Of a stretch of DNA of 64,000 nt, positions 1-9,595 are shown in pieces. The stretch's first letter is position 1, and each line of letters starts with the position of its first letter. The notes beneath the pieces were generated by a model that had not been told where the DNA came from, ran no database searches, and was given only the letters and a program-made list of their open reading frames with translations. This DNA comes from Rhodovulum strictum (GTDB lineage: Bacteria > Pseudomonadota > Alphaproteobacteria > Rhodobacterales > Rhodobacteraceae), in the NCBI RefSeq assembly GCF_009649175.1, contig NZ_WJPO01000001.1, forward strand, positions 1 through 64,000. Direction: 5' to 3'. The position numbers and the translations under genes were made by a program.

Positions 1-72
1 TCTCCACCCCCGTCAGTTCGGGAGCTTGAATCACGCAGGCCGGACAGCTTCAAGTATATCAATGGGTCCTGA
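1..72 (+). CDS. possible C-terminal tail of a gene cut by the window edge
   Basis: Frame 1 is open from the first base to a TGA at 70-72 and would give a 23-residue tail ending in the residues KYINGS. It stops 20 bases before the next start codon, the spacing expected of an upstream operon partner of the gene at 93. The stretch is too short to identify, and frame 2 is also open here, so this is a weak call. Confidence 0.3.
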   Translation, partial: SPPPSVRELESRRPDSFKYINGS

Positions 73-92
73 CCCTAAGCGCAGATTCAGGA

Positions 93-407
93 ATGCGCGA
101 AATATTTGACGATCTCGACAAGTCAAGAAACAGAATTCACCAAGACAAGCTTGAAAGACGCGAGCGAGATTATTTGGCAAGCATGAAGCCAAAGGATCTT
201 ACTGCACCAACTAAACTTTTGCAAAAATTGATAATAGGCATATGGAAGCAAAAATCTTTTCGCCCCGACGGAACGCCAAAGCGCCTTATGCAGAGATCGC
301 CGCTGAGCTGTGAAAATCTAACATCTCTGATAGACGCTTATTGCTCAATTAGAAAGGAGGCCCTTGAAAACCACCTGGCCGAGAAATCCTTTTCGTCCAG
401 AAAATAG
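93..407 (+). CDS. hypothetical protein, A+T-rich, 104 residues
   Basis: I do not recognise this protein. It is 104 residues, strongly charged (many Lys, Arg, Glu, Asp), with no obvious signal peptide or membrane segment. A short AGGA lies just before the ATG. Base composition is far more A+T-rich than the neighbouring hemC gene and codon use is not the G/C-ending pattern of the rest of the window, which suggests recent acquisition. It may be the last gene of a unit that begins left of the window. A hairpin repeat follows 40 bases after its stop and marks the return to normal composition. It could be an accessory protein of a defence or mobile unit, but nothing in the sequence proves that. Confidence 0.5.
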   Translation: MREIFDDLDKSRNRIHQDKLERRERDYLASMKPKDLTAPTKLLQKLIIGIWKQKSFRPDGTPKRLMQRSPLSCENLTSLIDAYCSIRKEALENHLAEKSFSSRK

Positions 408-449
408 TTTCCATATCGCGGCTGCCAAACCACGCCCCGCACCGGGGAA

Positions 450-473
450 CCGTAACATGGGTGCCAACCCACC
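450..473. repeat. hairpin repeat, copy 1 (edge of the first A+T-rich island)
   Basis: The 24 bases match 9542-9565 at 21 positions. The core TGGGTGCCAACCCA forms a 5-base-pair stem with a GCCA loop. It sits between the A+T-rich gene at 93-407 and the end of hemC, the same position relative to foreign DNA that the second copy has. Confidence 0.65.
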
Positions 474-534
474 ACTCGCCACCCCACCCACCGGCCCGGG
501 CATCCCCGGACCGGCGGCTTTCCCGGGGCAGGGG

Positions 535-1479
535 TCATTTCCAGTCGAAGAAGCCTTCGCCCGCCTGGGCCAGCAGGTCCTTGCCCAGTTTCCAGCCCAT
601 TTCGGACGCATCCTCGATTGGCGCGCGGGCCTCGCCCTTGATGCTTTCGCTGCCATCGGGGCGCAGGATCTCGCCGCGCAGCCAGATCGTGCCGCCTTCG
701 TGCTGGGCCAGCCCGGCAATCGGCGTCTCGCAGGAGCCGTCAAGCGCGGCCAGGAAGAAGCGTTCGGCGGCCATCTGCTGCCCGGTGGGCGCGTGGTGCA
801 GCGCCTCGAGCATGTGGGCGGACAGCGCGTCGTCCTTGCGCCGCTCGATCCCGATGGCGCCCTGGGCGACGGCGGGCAGCATTTCCTCGGGCTCGATGGC
901 CGAGCGGGCCACATGGCTCATGCCCAGCCGATTCAGCCCGGCCATGGCCAGGAAGCTGGCCACCGCCACGCCATCCTCGAGCTTTTTCAGCCGGGTCTGC
1001 ACGTTGCCGCGGAACTCGACCACCTGAAGATCGGGGCGGCGGTTCAGAAGCTGCGCCTTGCGCCGCAGCGACGAGGTGCCGACCACCGCGCCCTGTGCCA
1101 GATCCGGGATCGCGCCGACCGAGTGCGAGATGAAGGCGTCGCGGAAATCCTCGCGCGGCAGGAAGGTGTCAAGCACCAGCCCCGCGGGCTGTTCCACGCC
1201 CATGTCCTTGGTCGAGTGTACCGCGATGTCGATGCGGCCCTCGAGCATGGCCTCCTCGATTTCCTTGGTGAAAAGCCCCTTGCCCCCGATCTCCTTGAGC
1301 GCCCGGTCCAGCACGCGGTCGGCGATGGTCTGGATCACCACGATCTCGAAGGCGTCTTCGGGCAGATCGAAGGCCGCCATCAGGCGCGCGCGGGTTTCAT
1401 GGGCCTGAGCCAGCGCCAGCGGAGAACCGCGGGTGCCGATCTTGAGGGGTGAAGCGGGGGAGGGAAGTGTGATAGCCAT
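535..1479 (-). CDS. hemC: hydroxymethylbilane synthase (porphobilinogen deaminase)
   Basis: Joins four porphobilinogen molecules into hydroxymethylbilane in the cytoplasmic haem pathway. The 314-residue protein shows the family N-terminus (KIGTRGSPLALAQA), the HSTKDM substrate loop and the GSCETPIAG segment, whose cysteine holds the dipyrromethane cofactor. The ATG at 1479 is chosen because AGAGG lies at the right distance upstream; an in-frame GTG 24 bases earlier lacks a better site. It is transcribed away from hemE across a 104-base shared upstream region. The 3' end faces a pair of G+C-rich inverted repeats that could end transcription. Confidence 0.97.
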   Translation of the reverse strand: MAITLPSPASPLKIGTRGSPLALAQAHETRARLMAAFDLPEDAFEIVVIQTIADRVLDRALKEIGGKGLFTKEIEEAMLEGRIDIAVHSTKDMGVEQPAGLVLDTFLPREDFRDAFISHSVGAIPDLAQGAVVGTSSLRRKAQLLNRRPDLQVVEFRGNVQTRLKKLEDGVAVASFLAMAGLNRLGMSHVARSAIEPEEMLPAVAQGAIGIERRKDDALSAHMLEALHHAPTGQQMAAERFFLAALDGSCETPIAGLAQHEGGTIWLRGEILRPDGSESIKGEARAPIEDASEMGWKLGKDLLAQAGEGFFDWK

Positions 1480-1583
1480 GCGCCAAACCTCTATTCGCGT
1501 CACGTCGTCCTGACAACTCGGCCCGACTTGACAAGCCGACGCAGGCAGAGGACGACAGGCCGCACCAATAAACGGGGAAGACG

Positions 1584-2615
1584 ATGGCGGAAACCAAAAA
1601 ACTTCTGAGGTCGCTGGCGGGGGAAGTGCAGGAGGTGCCGCCCGTGTGGCTGATGCGCCAGGCGGGCCGCTACCTGCCCGAATACCGCGCGACCCGGGCC
1701 GAGGCAGGCGACTTCCTGTCGCTGTGCTACAACTCGGACCTTGCCGCAGAGGTGACGCTGCAACCGATCCGCCGTTATGGCTTTGACGCGGCGATTCTGT
1801 TCGCCGACATCCTGCTGCTGCCGCAGGCGCTGGGGGCCGAACTGTGGTTCGAGACCGGCGAAGGCCCGCGGCTCTCGACCATCACGGGGGCCGAGGGGCT
1901 GAAGGCGCTGAAAGGCAAGGATGACATCCACGACCACATGGCCCCGGTCTATGAAACCGTGCGGATCCTGGCACGCGAACTGCCCGGCGAAACCACGCTG
2001 ATCGGATTCGCGGGTGCCCCCTGGACCGTGGCGACCTACATGATCGCGGGTCGCGGCACGCCCGATCAGGCCCCGGCCCATGCGCTGAAGGCCGAGGATC
2101 GCGCCACCTTCGAGGCGCTGATCGACCTGCTGACGGACTCGACCATCGAATACCTGTCGCAACAGGTCGAGGCCGGCGCCGAAGTGGTCAAGATCTTCGA
2201 CAGCTGGGCCGGTTCGCTCAAGGGCGAGGATTTCACCCGCTACGCGCTGGAGCCCGCCAAGCGGATCATCGCCGAGTTGAAATCGCGCCACCCCGGCCTG
2301 CCCTGCATCGCCTTCCCGCGCGAGGCGGGCGAGAACTATATCGGCTTCGCCAAGGCGACCGGGGCCGATTGCGTGGCGCTGGACAATTCGGTGGATGCCG
2401 ACTGGGCGGCGGCGCATGTGCAGGTCGATGGCTGCGTGCAGGGCAACATGGCCCCCAACCTGATGGTGACCGGCGGACAGGCCCTGATCGACGAGACGAA
2501 GCGGATCAAGGCCGCCTTCTCGAAGGGGCCGCATATCTTCAATCTCGGCCATGGCATCACCCCCGAAGCCGATCCCGAGAACGTGCATGTCATGCTCGAG
2601 GCGCTGCGCGGCTGA
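1584..2615 (+). CDS. hemE: uroporphyrinogen decarboxylase
   Basis: Removes four carboxyl groups from uroporphyrinogen III to give coproporphyrinogen III. The 343-residue length is normal. The signature [16 protein letters not shown] is at residues about 17-32, and the second conserved block [14 protein letters not shown] follows near residue 137. It is divergent from hemC and convergent with hemF, so three successive haem steps lie together. In the shared region with hemC a TTGACA hexamer is seen at 1528-1533 but no convincing -10 element follows it, so the promoter is not assigned. Confidence 0.97.
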   Translation: MAETKKLLRSLAGEVQEVPPVWLMRQAGRYLPEYRATRAEAGDFLSLCYNSDLAAEVTLQPIRRYGFDAAILFADILLLPQALGAELWFETGEGPRLSTITGAEGLKALKGKDDIHDHMAPVYETVRILARELPGETTLIGFAGAPWTVATYMIAGRGTPDQAPAHALKAEDRATFEALIDLLTDSTIEYLSQQVEAGAEVVKIFDSWAGSLKGEDFTRYALEPAKRIIAELKSRHPGLPCIAFPREAGENYIGFAKATGADCVALDNSVDADWAAAHVQVDGCVQGNMAPNLMVTGGQALIDETKRIKAAFSKGPHIFNLGHGITPEADPENVHVMLEALRG

Positions 2616-2642
2616 TCCCGCCTGTGCTTCTCTGACCACAAG

Positions 2643-2666
2643 CGCCCCGGGCCATGGCCCGGGGCG
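2643..2666. terminator. bidirectional terminator between hemE and hemF
   Basis: A perfect 12+12 base palindrome centred on CCATGG, flanked by CGCCCCGGG and CCCGGGGCG arms. It lies between two convergent genes and can serve both. The following T run is short (TTCT), so strength is uncertain. Confidence 0.6.
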
Positions 2667-2687
2667 TTCTCATGCCCGGAGACCGGT

Positions 2688-3581
2688 TCAGGGCCAGGTC
2701 GCCAGCGGCGGCATGGTCATCAGAACGGCCTCCGGGTCATGGCCGGTTTCCAGCCCGAATTTCGTGCCGCGGTCGTAAAGCAGGTTGTATTCGGCATAAA
2801 GCCCGCGATGGGCAAGCTGCGCGGCGCGGTCGGCCTCGGTCCAGGGCATGTCGCGGCGGCGTTCGACCAGCGGCAGGAAGGCGGGCAGGAAGGCGCGGCC
2901 GACCTCCTGGGTAAAGGCGAAATCCGCCGCCCAGTCGCCGTTGTTCAGATCGTCATAGAAGATGCCGCCCACACCGCGCGCCCGGCCGCGATGCGGGACA
3001 AAGAAATACTCGTCCGCCCAAGCCTTGAAGCGCGGGTAATAGTCCGGGTCGTGCCGGTCGCAGGCCGCCCGCAACACGGCATGGAAATCGGCCGTATCCT
3101 CGTCATGGGGCAGGCAGGGGTTCAGATCCGTGCCGCCGCCGAACCACCAGCCATGCGGGGTCCAGAACATCCGGGTGTTCAGATGCACCGCCGGCGTGTG
3201 CGGGTTCTGCATATGCGCCACAAGGCTGATGCCGCTGGCCCAGAAGCGCGGATCCTCCGCCATCCCCGGCAGATCCTTGCGCGCCATCATCGCCGCCTGC
3301 GCCCGCTTGTTCAGCCGCCCATGCACGGTCGAGACAGCGACGCCCACCTTCTCGAACACGCGGCCGCCGCGCATCACGCTCATCAGCCCGCCGCCCGCAT
3401 CCGACCCGTCCTCGGACTGGCGCCGCGTCTCGGTCACCTCGAACCGCCCCGGGGATGCATCGTGGAACGGCCCCGTCGCATGCGCGTCCTCCAGCGCCTC
3501 GAAGGCGGTCACGATCTCGTCGCGCAGCGCCCGGAACCAGGCCGCGGCCCGTGTCTTGTGCTCGTCGAATTGCTCGGTCAT
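2688..3581 (-). CDS. hemF: oxygen-dependent coproporphyrinogen III oxidase
   Basis: Converts coproporphyrinogen III to protoporphyrinogen IX using oxygen. The 297-residue protein has the family blocks HTPAVHLNTRMF, WWFGGGTDLNP and GRARGVGGIFYDDLN, and the C-terminal RGLYAEYNLLYDRGTKFGL. The ATG at 3581 has GGGAG upstream. It follows hemE tail-to-tail across a palindromic terminator. Rhodobacterales often also carry an oxygen-independent HemN; none is in this window. Confidence 0.97.
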   Translation of the reverse strand: MTEQFDEHKTRAAAWFRALRDEIVTAFEALEDAHATGPFHDASPGRFEVTETRRQSEDGSDAGGGLMSVMRGGRVFEKVGVAVSTVHGRLNKRAQAAMMARKDLPGMAEDPRFWASGISLVAHMQNPHTPAVHLNTRMFWTPHGWWFGGGTDLNPCLPHDEDTADFHAVLRAACDRHDPDYYPRFKAWADEYFFVPHRGRARGVGGIFYDDLNNGDWAADFAFTQEVGRAFLPAFLPLVERRRDMPWTEADRAAQLAHRGLYAEYNLLYDRGTKFGLETGHDPEAVLMTMPPLATWP

Positions 3582-3700
3582 TTTCGCGTCTCCCTGTTCG
3601 GCCCTGCCTAGCAGTTTTGCGCCCGTCGTTCCACCGCGCCGCCATCTTGGGTCCGGGCCGCCCGGGGCGTATCATTGGCGCAGCCGAAAGGAATCGCCCC

Positions 3701-4093
3701 ATGCGCGCGCTTGTCCTGATCTGCCTGATGTCGCTCGCCGCCTGCACCAGCCCGCGCCAGGCCTGCGAACGCAACGCGCTTTATGACCTCAGGATGCTCG
3801 ACCTCGTGATCCGCGAGACCGAGCAGACCATCGCCCGCGGCTTTGCGCTGGAACGCGAACCCTACCGGACATCCAGTCTTGAGCTTTGCTACGCTAACCG
3901 CTTCGGCGACCGCGACCGGATCGGCATGGTCTGGTGCAATCGCCCCGACATCGCGTTCCGTGATCGTCCCGTCGCGGTCGACCTGCGCGCCGAACGCGCC
4001 AAACTGGCCGAACTGCGGCTCAAACGCACCGAATCCGCCCGTAGCGCCGCCCGCGCGCTGGAGGCATGCCGCGCCCGCTATCCCGGCACCTGA
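3701..4093 (+). CDS. small lipoprotein of unknown function
   Basis: A 130-residue protein. Residues 1-15 form a lipoprotein signal ending in the lipobox LMSLAAC, so the mature protein should be anchored through that cysteine. The rest is hydrophilic, with an Arg/Ala-rich helical C-terminus (residues about 95-126) that could be a short coiled coil. The start at 3701 is supported by AAAGGAA 8 bases upstream; longer in-frame versions run back through hemF antisense sequence. I recognise no functional family. It stands alone, divergent from hemF. Confidence 0.75.
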   Translation: MRALVLICLMSLAACTSPRQACERNALYDLRMLDLVIRETEQTIARGFALEREPYRTSSLELCYANRFGDRDRIGMVWCNRPDIAFRDRPVAVDLRAERAKLAELRLKRTESARSAARALEACRARYPGT

Positions 4094-4102
4094 CGCCGCC
4101 TG

Positions 4103-4161
4103 CTTCTTCTGGACCGAAATATCCCGGGGGGAGTCCGAAGGACCGGGGGGCAGCGCCCCCC
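4103..4161 (+). repeat. interspersed CTTCTTCTGG repeat, copy A
   Basis: Starts CTTCTTCTGGACCGAAATA ten bases after the lipoprotein stop and ends in a GGGGGG-CAGCG-CCCCCC hairpin at 4145-4161. Related copies lie at 34302, 49197 and 60180. Here it sits between two convergent genes and the hairpin may act as a terminator. Confidence 0.6.
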
Positions 4162-4214
4162 GCGCCCGTTCTCGCGGATGCGGGGTCACGCGCGCCCCGC
4201 GCAAGATGCCGCGT

Positions 4215-6160
<1,946 letters not shown>

Positions 6161-6241
6161 ACAGCTTTTCTCATGCTTTAACCGAATATTTGTGACTGAT
6201 TCCGTATTCCTGCCGGAACACAGCGAACGGCGGAGCAACAG

Positions 6242-6739
6242 ATGAGTATCCATTCCCCCATTCAGGCAGGCGGCAGGACCGGCGTGATGAGCGACTATCT
6301 TGAGGCGCTCTCGCTTGTCGAACGGCTGCACCGGCTGCTTCTGGATGTCATAAAGGACGAGTTCGAGCGGCTGGGCGTTCTGGAACTGAACGCGGTGCAG
6401 GCGCTTTTGCTGTTCAATATCGGGGAAAACGAGGTGACCGCGGGCGAGCTGAAGACCCGCGGCTATTACCAGGGCTCGAACGTGTCCTACAACCTCAAGA
6501 AGCTGGTGGAAAAGGGCTTCATGCACCACCAGCGCTGCGAGATCGACCGCCGTTCGGTCCGCGTCCGCCTGACCCCGCATGGCCGCGAGATTCGCGACAT
6601 CGTGGCCGGGCTGTTCTCCCGCCATGCCGAGGGGCTGGTGCTGCGTGGCGTGGTCACCGCCGACGGGCTGAGCGAGATCACCGAGGCGCTGAAACGGATG
6701 GAACGCTACTGGAGCGACCAGATCCGCTACATCTACTGA
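6242..6739 (+). CDS. ldtR: MarR-family regulator, LdtR type
   Basis: A 165-residue winged-helix regulator. The block LVERLHRLLLDVIKDEFERL followed by ELNAVQALLLFNIG and RGYYQGSNVSYNLKKLVEKG matches the LdtR proteins of alphaproteobacteria, which regulate envelope genes including L,D-transpeptidases in relatives. The recognition helix region is at residues about 75-92 and the wing (CEIDRRSVRVRLT) at about 98-110. The start at 6242 has GGAG 9 bases upstream; an internal Met at residue 16 begins the conserved part and is an alternative. The 81-base A+T-rich gap before it probably holds its own promoter. Confidence 0.85.
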   Translation: MSIHSPIQAGGRTGVMSDYLEALSLVERLHRLLLDVIKDEFERLGVLELNAVQALLLFNIGENEVTAGELKTRGYYQGSNVSYNLKKLVEKGFMHHQRCEIDRRSVRVRLTPHGREIRDIVAGLFSRHAEGLVLRGVVTADGLSEITEALKRMERYWSDQIRYIY

Positions 6740-6769
6740 CGGCCCGGCCCCCGTGCGGGGCCGTCCGTG

Positions 6770-7198
6770 CTACCAGTGCCCGGTATTGGGCATGCTCGCC
6801 CAGGGCTCCTGCGGGTCGAGCCGCCCGTCCATCTGCAACAGTTCGATCGAGATGTTGTCGGGGCTGCGCACGAAGGCCATCCGCCCGTCCCGGGGCGGGC
6901 GGTTGATCGTGACGCCGTTCGCCTGTAGATGGGCGCAGATCTCGTAGATATTCTCGACGGCATAGGCCAGATGGCCGAAATGGCGGCTGTCGGACGGCAG
7001 CCCCTCATCCCCGTCCCAGTTCCAGGTCAGTTCCACCGGGCAGTCCTGCTGTCCCGGCGGCGCCATGAAGACCAGCGTGAAGCGGCCCTGTTCGCTGTCG
7101 ATTCGCCGGACCTCCCTCAGGCCCAGCAACTCGTAGAACGCCTTGGACTTCTCCAGATCCTTTACCCGGACCATCGTGTGCAGATAGCGGATTTGCAT
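6770..7198 (-). CDS. glyoxalase I-like VOC-family metalloenzyme
   Basis: A 142-residue vicinal-oxygen-chelate protein. The four metal ligands of glyoxalase I can be placed: His in RYLHTMVRVKD (residue 7), Glu in CPVELTWNW, His in FGHLAYAVENI and Glu in ISIELLQ. This fits lactoylglutathione lyase, which converts the methylglyoxal-glutathione adduct to lactoylglutathione, although related VOC enzymes share the plan. It is convergent with ldtR and divergent from thyX. Confidence 0.8.
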   Translation of the reverse strand: MQIRYLHTMVRVKDLEKSKAFYELLGLREVRRIDSEQGRFTLVFMAPPGQQDCPVELTWNWDGDEGLPSDSRHFGHLAYAVENIYEICAHLQANGVTINRPPRDGRMAFVRSPDNISIELLQMDGRLDPQEPWASMPNTGHW

Positions 7199-7333
7199 GC
7201 GCGCCCTCCTTTTTCCCGGCTGAGCCTAGCACGCTGCGGCGCCCATGCCACACCCCCTGCATCTGGGTGTTTCGCCGAGGCGCACGCATAGATATAGTGT
7301 CACGCGACTCGTCTTCCGTGAAAGGACCACGCC

Positions 7334-8239
7334 ATGCTCACCCAGGACCAGCTTGCCGAGATCGAGGCCCAGCGCGCCGAGACCCGCCCGACGCTGCGCG
7401 CCGTCTCGCCCGGCATGGAACAGCGGCTTTACACGGCCCATCCGGTGCTTGACCACGGGTTGATCCGGGTCATCGACTACATGGGCGACGACGCGGCGAT
7501 CTGCCAGGCGGCGCGGGTGTCCTATGGCCGCGGGACCAAGGCGGTCAGCAATGACGAGGGGCTGATCCGCTACCTGATGCGGCATTGGCACTCGACCCCC
7601 TTCGAGATGTGCGAGGTGAAATTCCACGTCAAGTTGCCGGTCTTCGTCGCGCGGCAATGGATCCGGCACCGCACCGCGAACGTCAACGAATACTCGGCCC
7701 GCTATTCGATCCTTGACCGCGAGTTCTATATCCCCGCCCCCGACGCGCTGGCCGCGCAATCGACGGTCAACAACCAGGGCCGCGGCGAATTGCTGGAGGG
7801 CGAGGAGGCTGCCCGCGTCCTGGACATCCTGAAATCCGACGCCGCGCGGGCCTACGACAATTACGAGGCGATGCTGTCCACCGAGGGGCAAAAGGGCCTG
7901 GCCCGCGAACTGGCCCGCATGAACCTGCCCGCCAATATCTACACCCAATGGTATTGGAAGACCGACCTGCACAACCTCTTCCACTTCCTGCGCCTGCGCG
8001 CCGACATCCACGCGCAATACGAGATCCGCGTCTATGCCCAGGTGATGTGCGAGATCGTCGCCGACTGGGTGCCGCTGGCCTACAAGGCCTTTGCCGATTA
8101 TCGTATGGGCGGGGTGAATCTCTCGGCGACCGCGATGGAGTGTGTTCGGCGGATGCTGAGGGGGGAGAATGTGACGCAGGAGAATTCCGGCATGTCGGCG
8201 GGGGAATGGCGGGAGTTTGAGGGGGTTTTAGGAGGTTAA
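7334..8239 (+). CDS. thyX: flavin-dependent thymidylate synthase
   Basis: Methylates dUMP using methylenetetrahydrofolate and FAD. The 301-residue protein carries the ThyX signature as [19 protein letters not shown] near residues 111-129 and a second conserved Arg/Asn-rich block [19 protein letters not shown]. The ATG at 7334 has AAAGGA upstream. Its final codons GGA GGT TAA make up the ribosome-binding site of the next, A+T-rich gene, so downstream translation is tied to thyX transcription. Confidence 0.96.
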   Translation: MLTQDQLAEIEAQRAETRPTLRAVSPGMEQRLYTAHPVLDHGLIRVIDYMGDDAAICQAARVSYGRGTKAVSNDEGLIRYLMRHWHSTPFEMCEVKFHVKLPVFVARQWIRHRTANVNEYSARYSILDREFYIPAPDALAAQSTVNNQGRGELLEGEEAARVLDILKSDAARAYDNYEAMLSTEGQKGLARELARMNLPANIYTQWYWKTDLHNLFHFLRLRADIHAQYEIRVYAQVMCEIVADWVPLAYKAFADYRMGGVNLSATAMECVRRMLRGENVTQENSGMSAGEWREFEGVLGG

Positions 8240-8243
8240 TGCA

Positions 8244-9533
8244 TTGGCATACCGGAACTGGGGGTTTTGGGACAATCCTTTTGGGACTGATCCGCTGCCG
8301 CCCACCGAGCATGGTAGCAAACTGCTTGTCGGGCGCGATGAAGTTCTACGAAACATAAAGCGCCGTCTGGACAATAGTTCCAAGATCGTGACGGTTGAAG
8401 GGTTGAACGGCGTAGGTAAGACTAGCGTTGTGAATGTTATGGCTTACAGGGCCTTTAGTGAGACCCTGAGGACTGGCATCGGTCCCCTGTACGTCCCGTG
8501 TCGAAAACCTTTTCAGCTATCGGTAGATGTTGATGCCGATGAATTTAGGTTAAGCGTCTTACGCGAGGTTGCGCAAACACTAATTGAATGTCATGCTGAA
8601 ATACCGCCTCCACCAGGGCGAACAAGGACGACCAATAATACGGCTTTAGATCGTTTTTTGAATAGTCCACAGGTAAAGTCCTTCTCCGGTAGTTTGCTTC
8701 AGTTTGGCCTCGGCTATTCATCGGAAACTAATACTGGTTCAGGGTTTGAGAAGAGTGGTTTTGAGAAGGCGGTTTTAGACTGGCTGGAGCAAATATTTCC
8801 AACTTCGACATCTGGTGGCGTTGTTTGCATTATTGATAATCTAGAGTTGCTCCAGACTTGCCAGAATGCTCGCGATGCACTTGAGCGTCTTCGCGATTCT
8901 CTATTTTCTGTCCGTGGCGTGCGTTGGGTGCTTTGTGGCGCTTTGGGCATCGTTCATGGCGTTGCATCTTCACCTCGACTCGACGGAAAATTGCACAAGC
9001 CTGTAGTTGTTGAGGATCTCGATGAGAAGTTTGCTGGTGAAATATTCGATAATCGAATAAGGGCTTTTCGGGACTCTCGCTCTTCCAAACTCCCTTTGAG
9101 TCGATCTCAATTCATTGAGATCTATGACATAATGCGCGGAAATCTAAGGAGCGTTCTTAGCGAGTGCGATGATTTCTGCATGTGGGTTTCAGACCGGGTC
9201 GAGGAGCGTGATGAGTTTGAAGATGATTTCTTTGAGGCATGGTTGGCAGAGGAGCTTGAGACGGCATTCTATTCCGTTAGATCGGAATTGCGACCGCGTG
9301 CGCTTGAGGTGTTTGAGACTGCGTGTCAATTTGAAGTTTTTTCTCCAAGTGACTGTGAGGTTTTTGGATATGAGACTCCGAACGCAATGAGGCAGCAGAT
9401 TCGTAATTTAGAAGCTGTAGGCCTGTTGAAAAGTGCAGTGGACGAGTCTGATAAACGGCGGAAATCAATACAAGTCACGTCCAAAGGTTGGAAGGTTCGT
9501 GCCTACTTGGATTTCTTTGAAGATTCTTTCTAG
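8244..9533 (+). CDS. A+T-rich P-loop ATPase with C-terminal winged-helix-like region, unknown role
   Basis: A 429-residue protein unlike its neighbours in base composition. Residues 53-61 are a Walker A motif (GLNGVGKTS) and about 193-199 a Walker B strand (VVCIIDN), followed near residues 225-235 by RWVLCGALG, which resembles a sensor strand. The N-terminus (FWDNPF, then LLVGRDEVLRNIKRRL) is typical of AAA+/STAND-type ATPases of the ExeA, TniB and Orc1/Cdc6 kind. The last ~90 residues read as a winged helix. The start is TTG at 8244: AGGAGG at 8230-8235 lies 8 bases upstream, and the nearer ATG at 8239 is out of frame. No effector domain or partner gene is visible. A+T-rich codon use, the tight join to thyX and the hairpin repeat after the stop point to insertion. 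A defence, regulatory or mobile-element role is possible but unproven. Confidence 0.85.
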   Translation: MAYRNWGFWDNPFGTDPLPPTEHGSKLLVGRDEVLRNIKRRLDNSSKIVTVEGLNGVGKTSVVNVMAYRAFSETLRTGIGPLYVPCRKPFQLSVDVDADEFRLSVLREVAQTLIECHAEIPPPPGRTRTTNNTALDRFLNSPQVKSFSGSLLQFGLGYSSETNTGSGFEKSGFEKAVLDWLEQIFPTSTSGGVVCIIDNLELLQTCQNARDALERLRDSLFSVRGVRWVLCGALGIVHGVASSPRLDGKLHKPVVVEDLDEKFAGEIFDNRIRAFRDSRSSKLPLSRSQFIEIYDIMRGNLRSVLSECDDFCMWVSDRVEERDEFEDDFFEAWLAEELETAFYSVRSELRPRALEVFETACQFEVFSPSDCEVFGYETPNAMRQQIRNLEAVGLLKSAVDESDKRRKSIQVTSKGWKVRAYLDFFEDSF

Positions 9534-9541
9534 GCATGCAC

Positions 9542-9565
9542 CCGTAGGGTGGGTGCCAACCCACC
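9542..9565. repeat. hairpin repeat, copy 2 (edge of the second A+T-rich island)
   Basis: GGTGGGTGCCAACCCACC forms a 7-base-pair stem with a GCCA loop, 8 bases after the ATPase stop. It matches the copy at 450-473. A second G+C-rich inverted repeat (CCCCGG/CCGGGG) follows before the convergent gene ends. Confidence 0.7.
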
Positions 9566-9595
9566 GCCCCCGGCCTCACGCACGCCGGTCCGGGG

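Noticed and set aside
364-1452. Long open frame on the plus strand across hemC
   Set aside because: It is the antisense frame of a certain hemC gene, with the Arg/Gly/His-rich composition typical of shadows in G+C-rich DNA.
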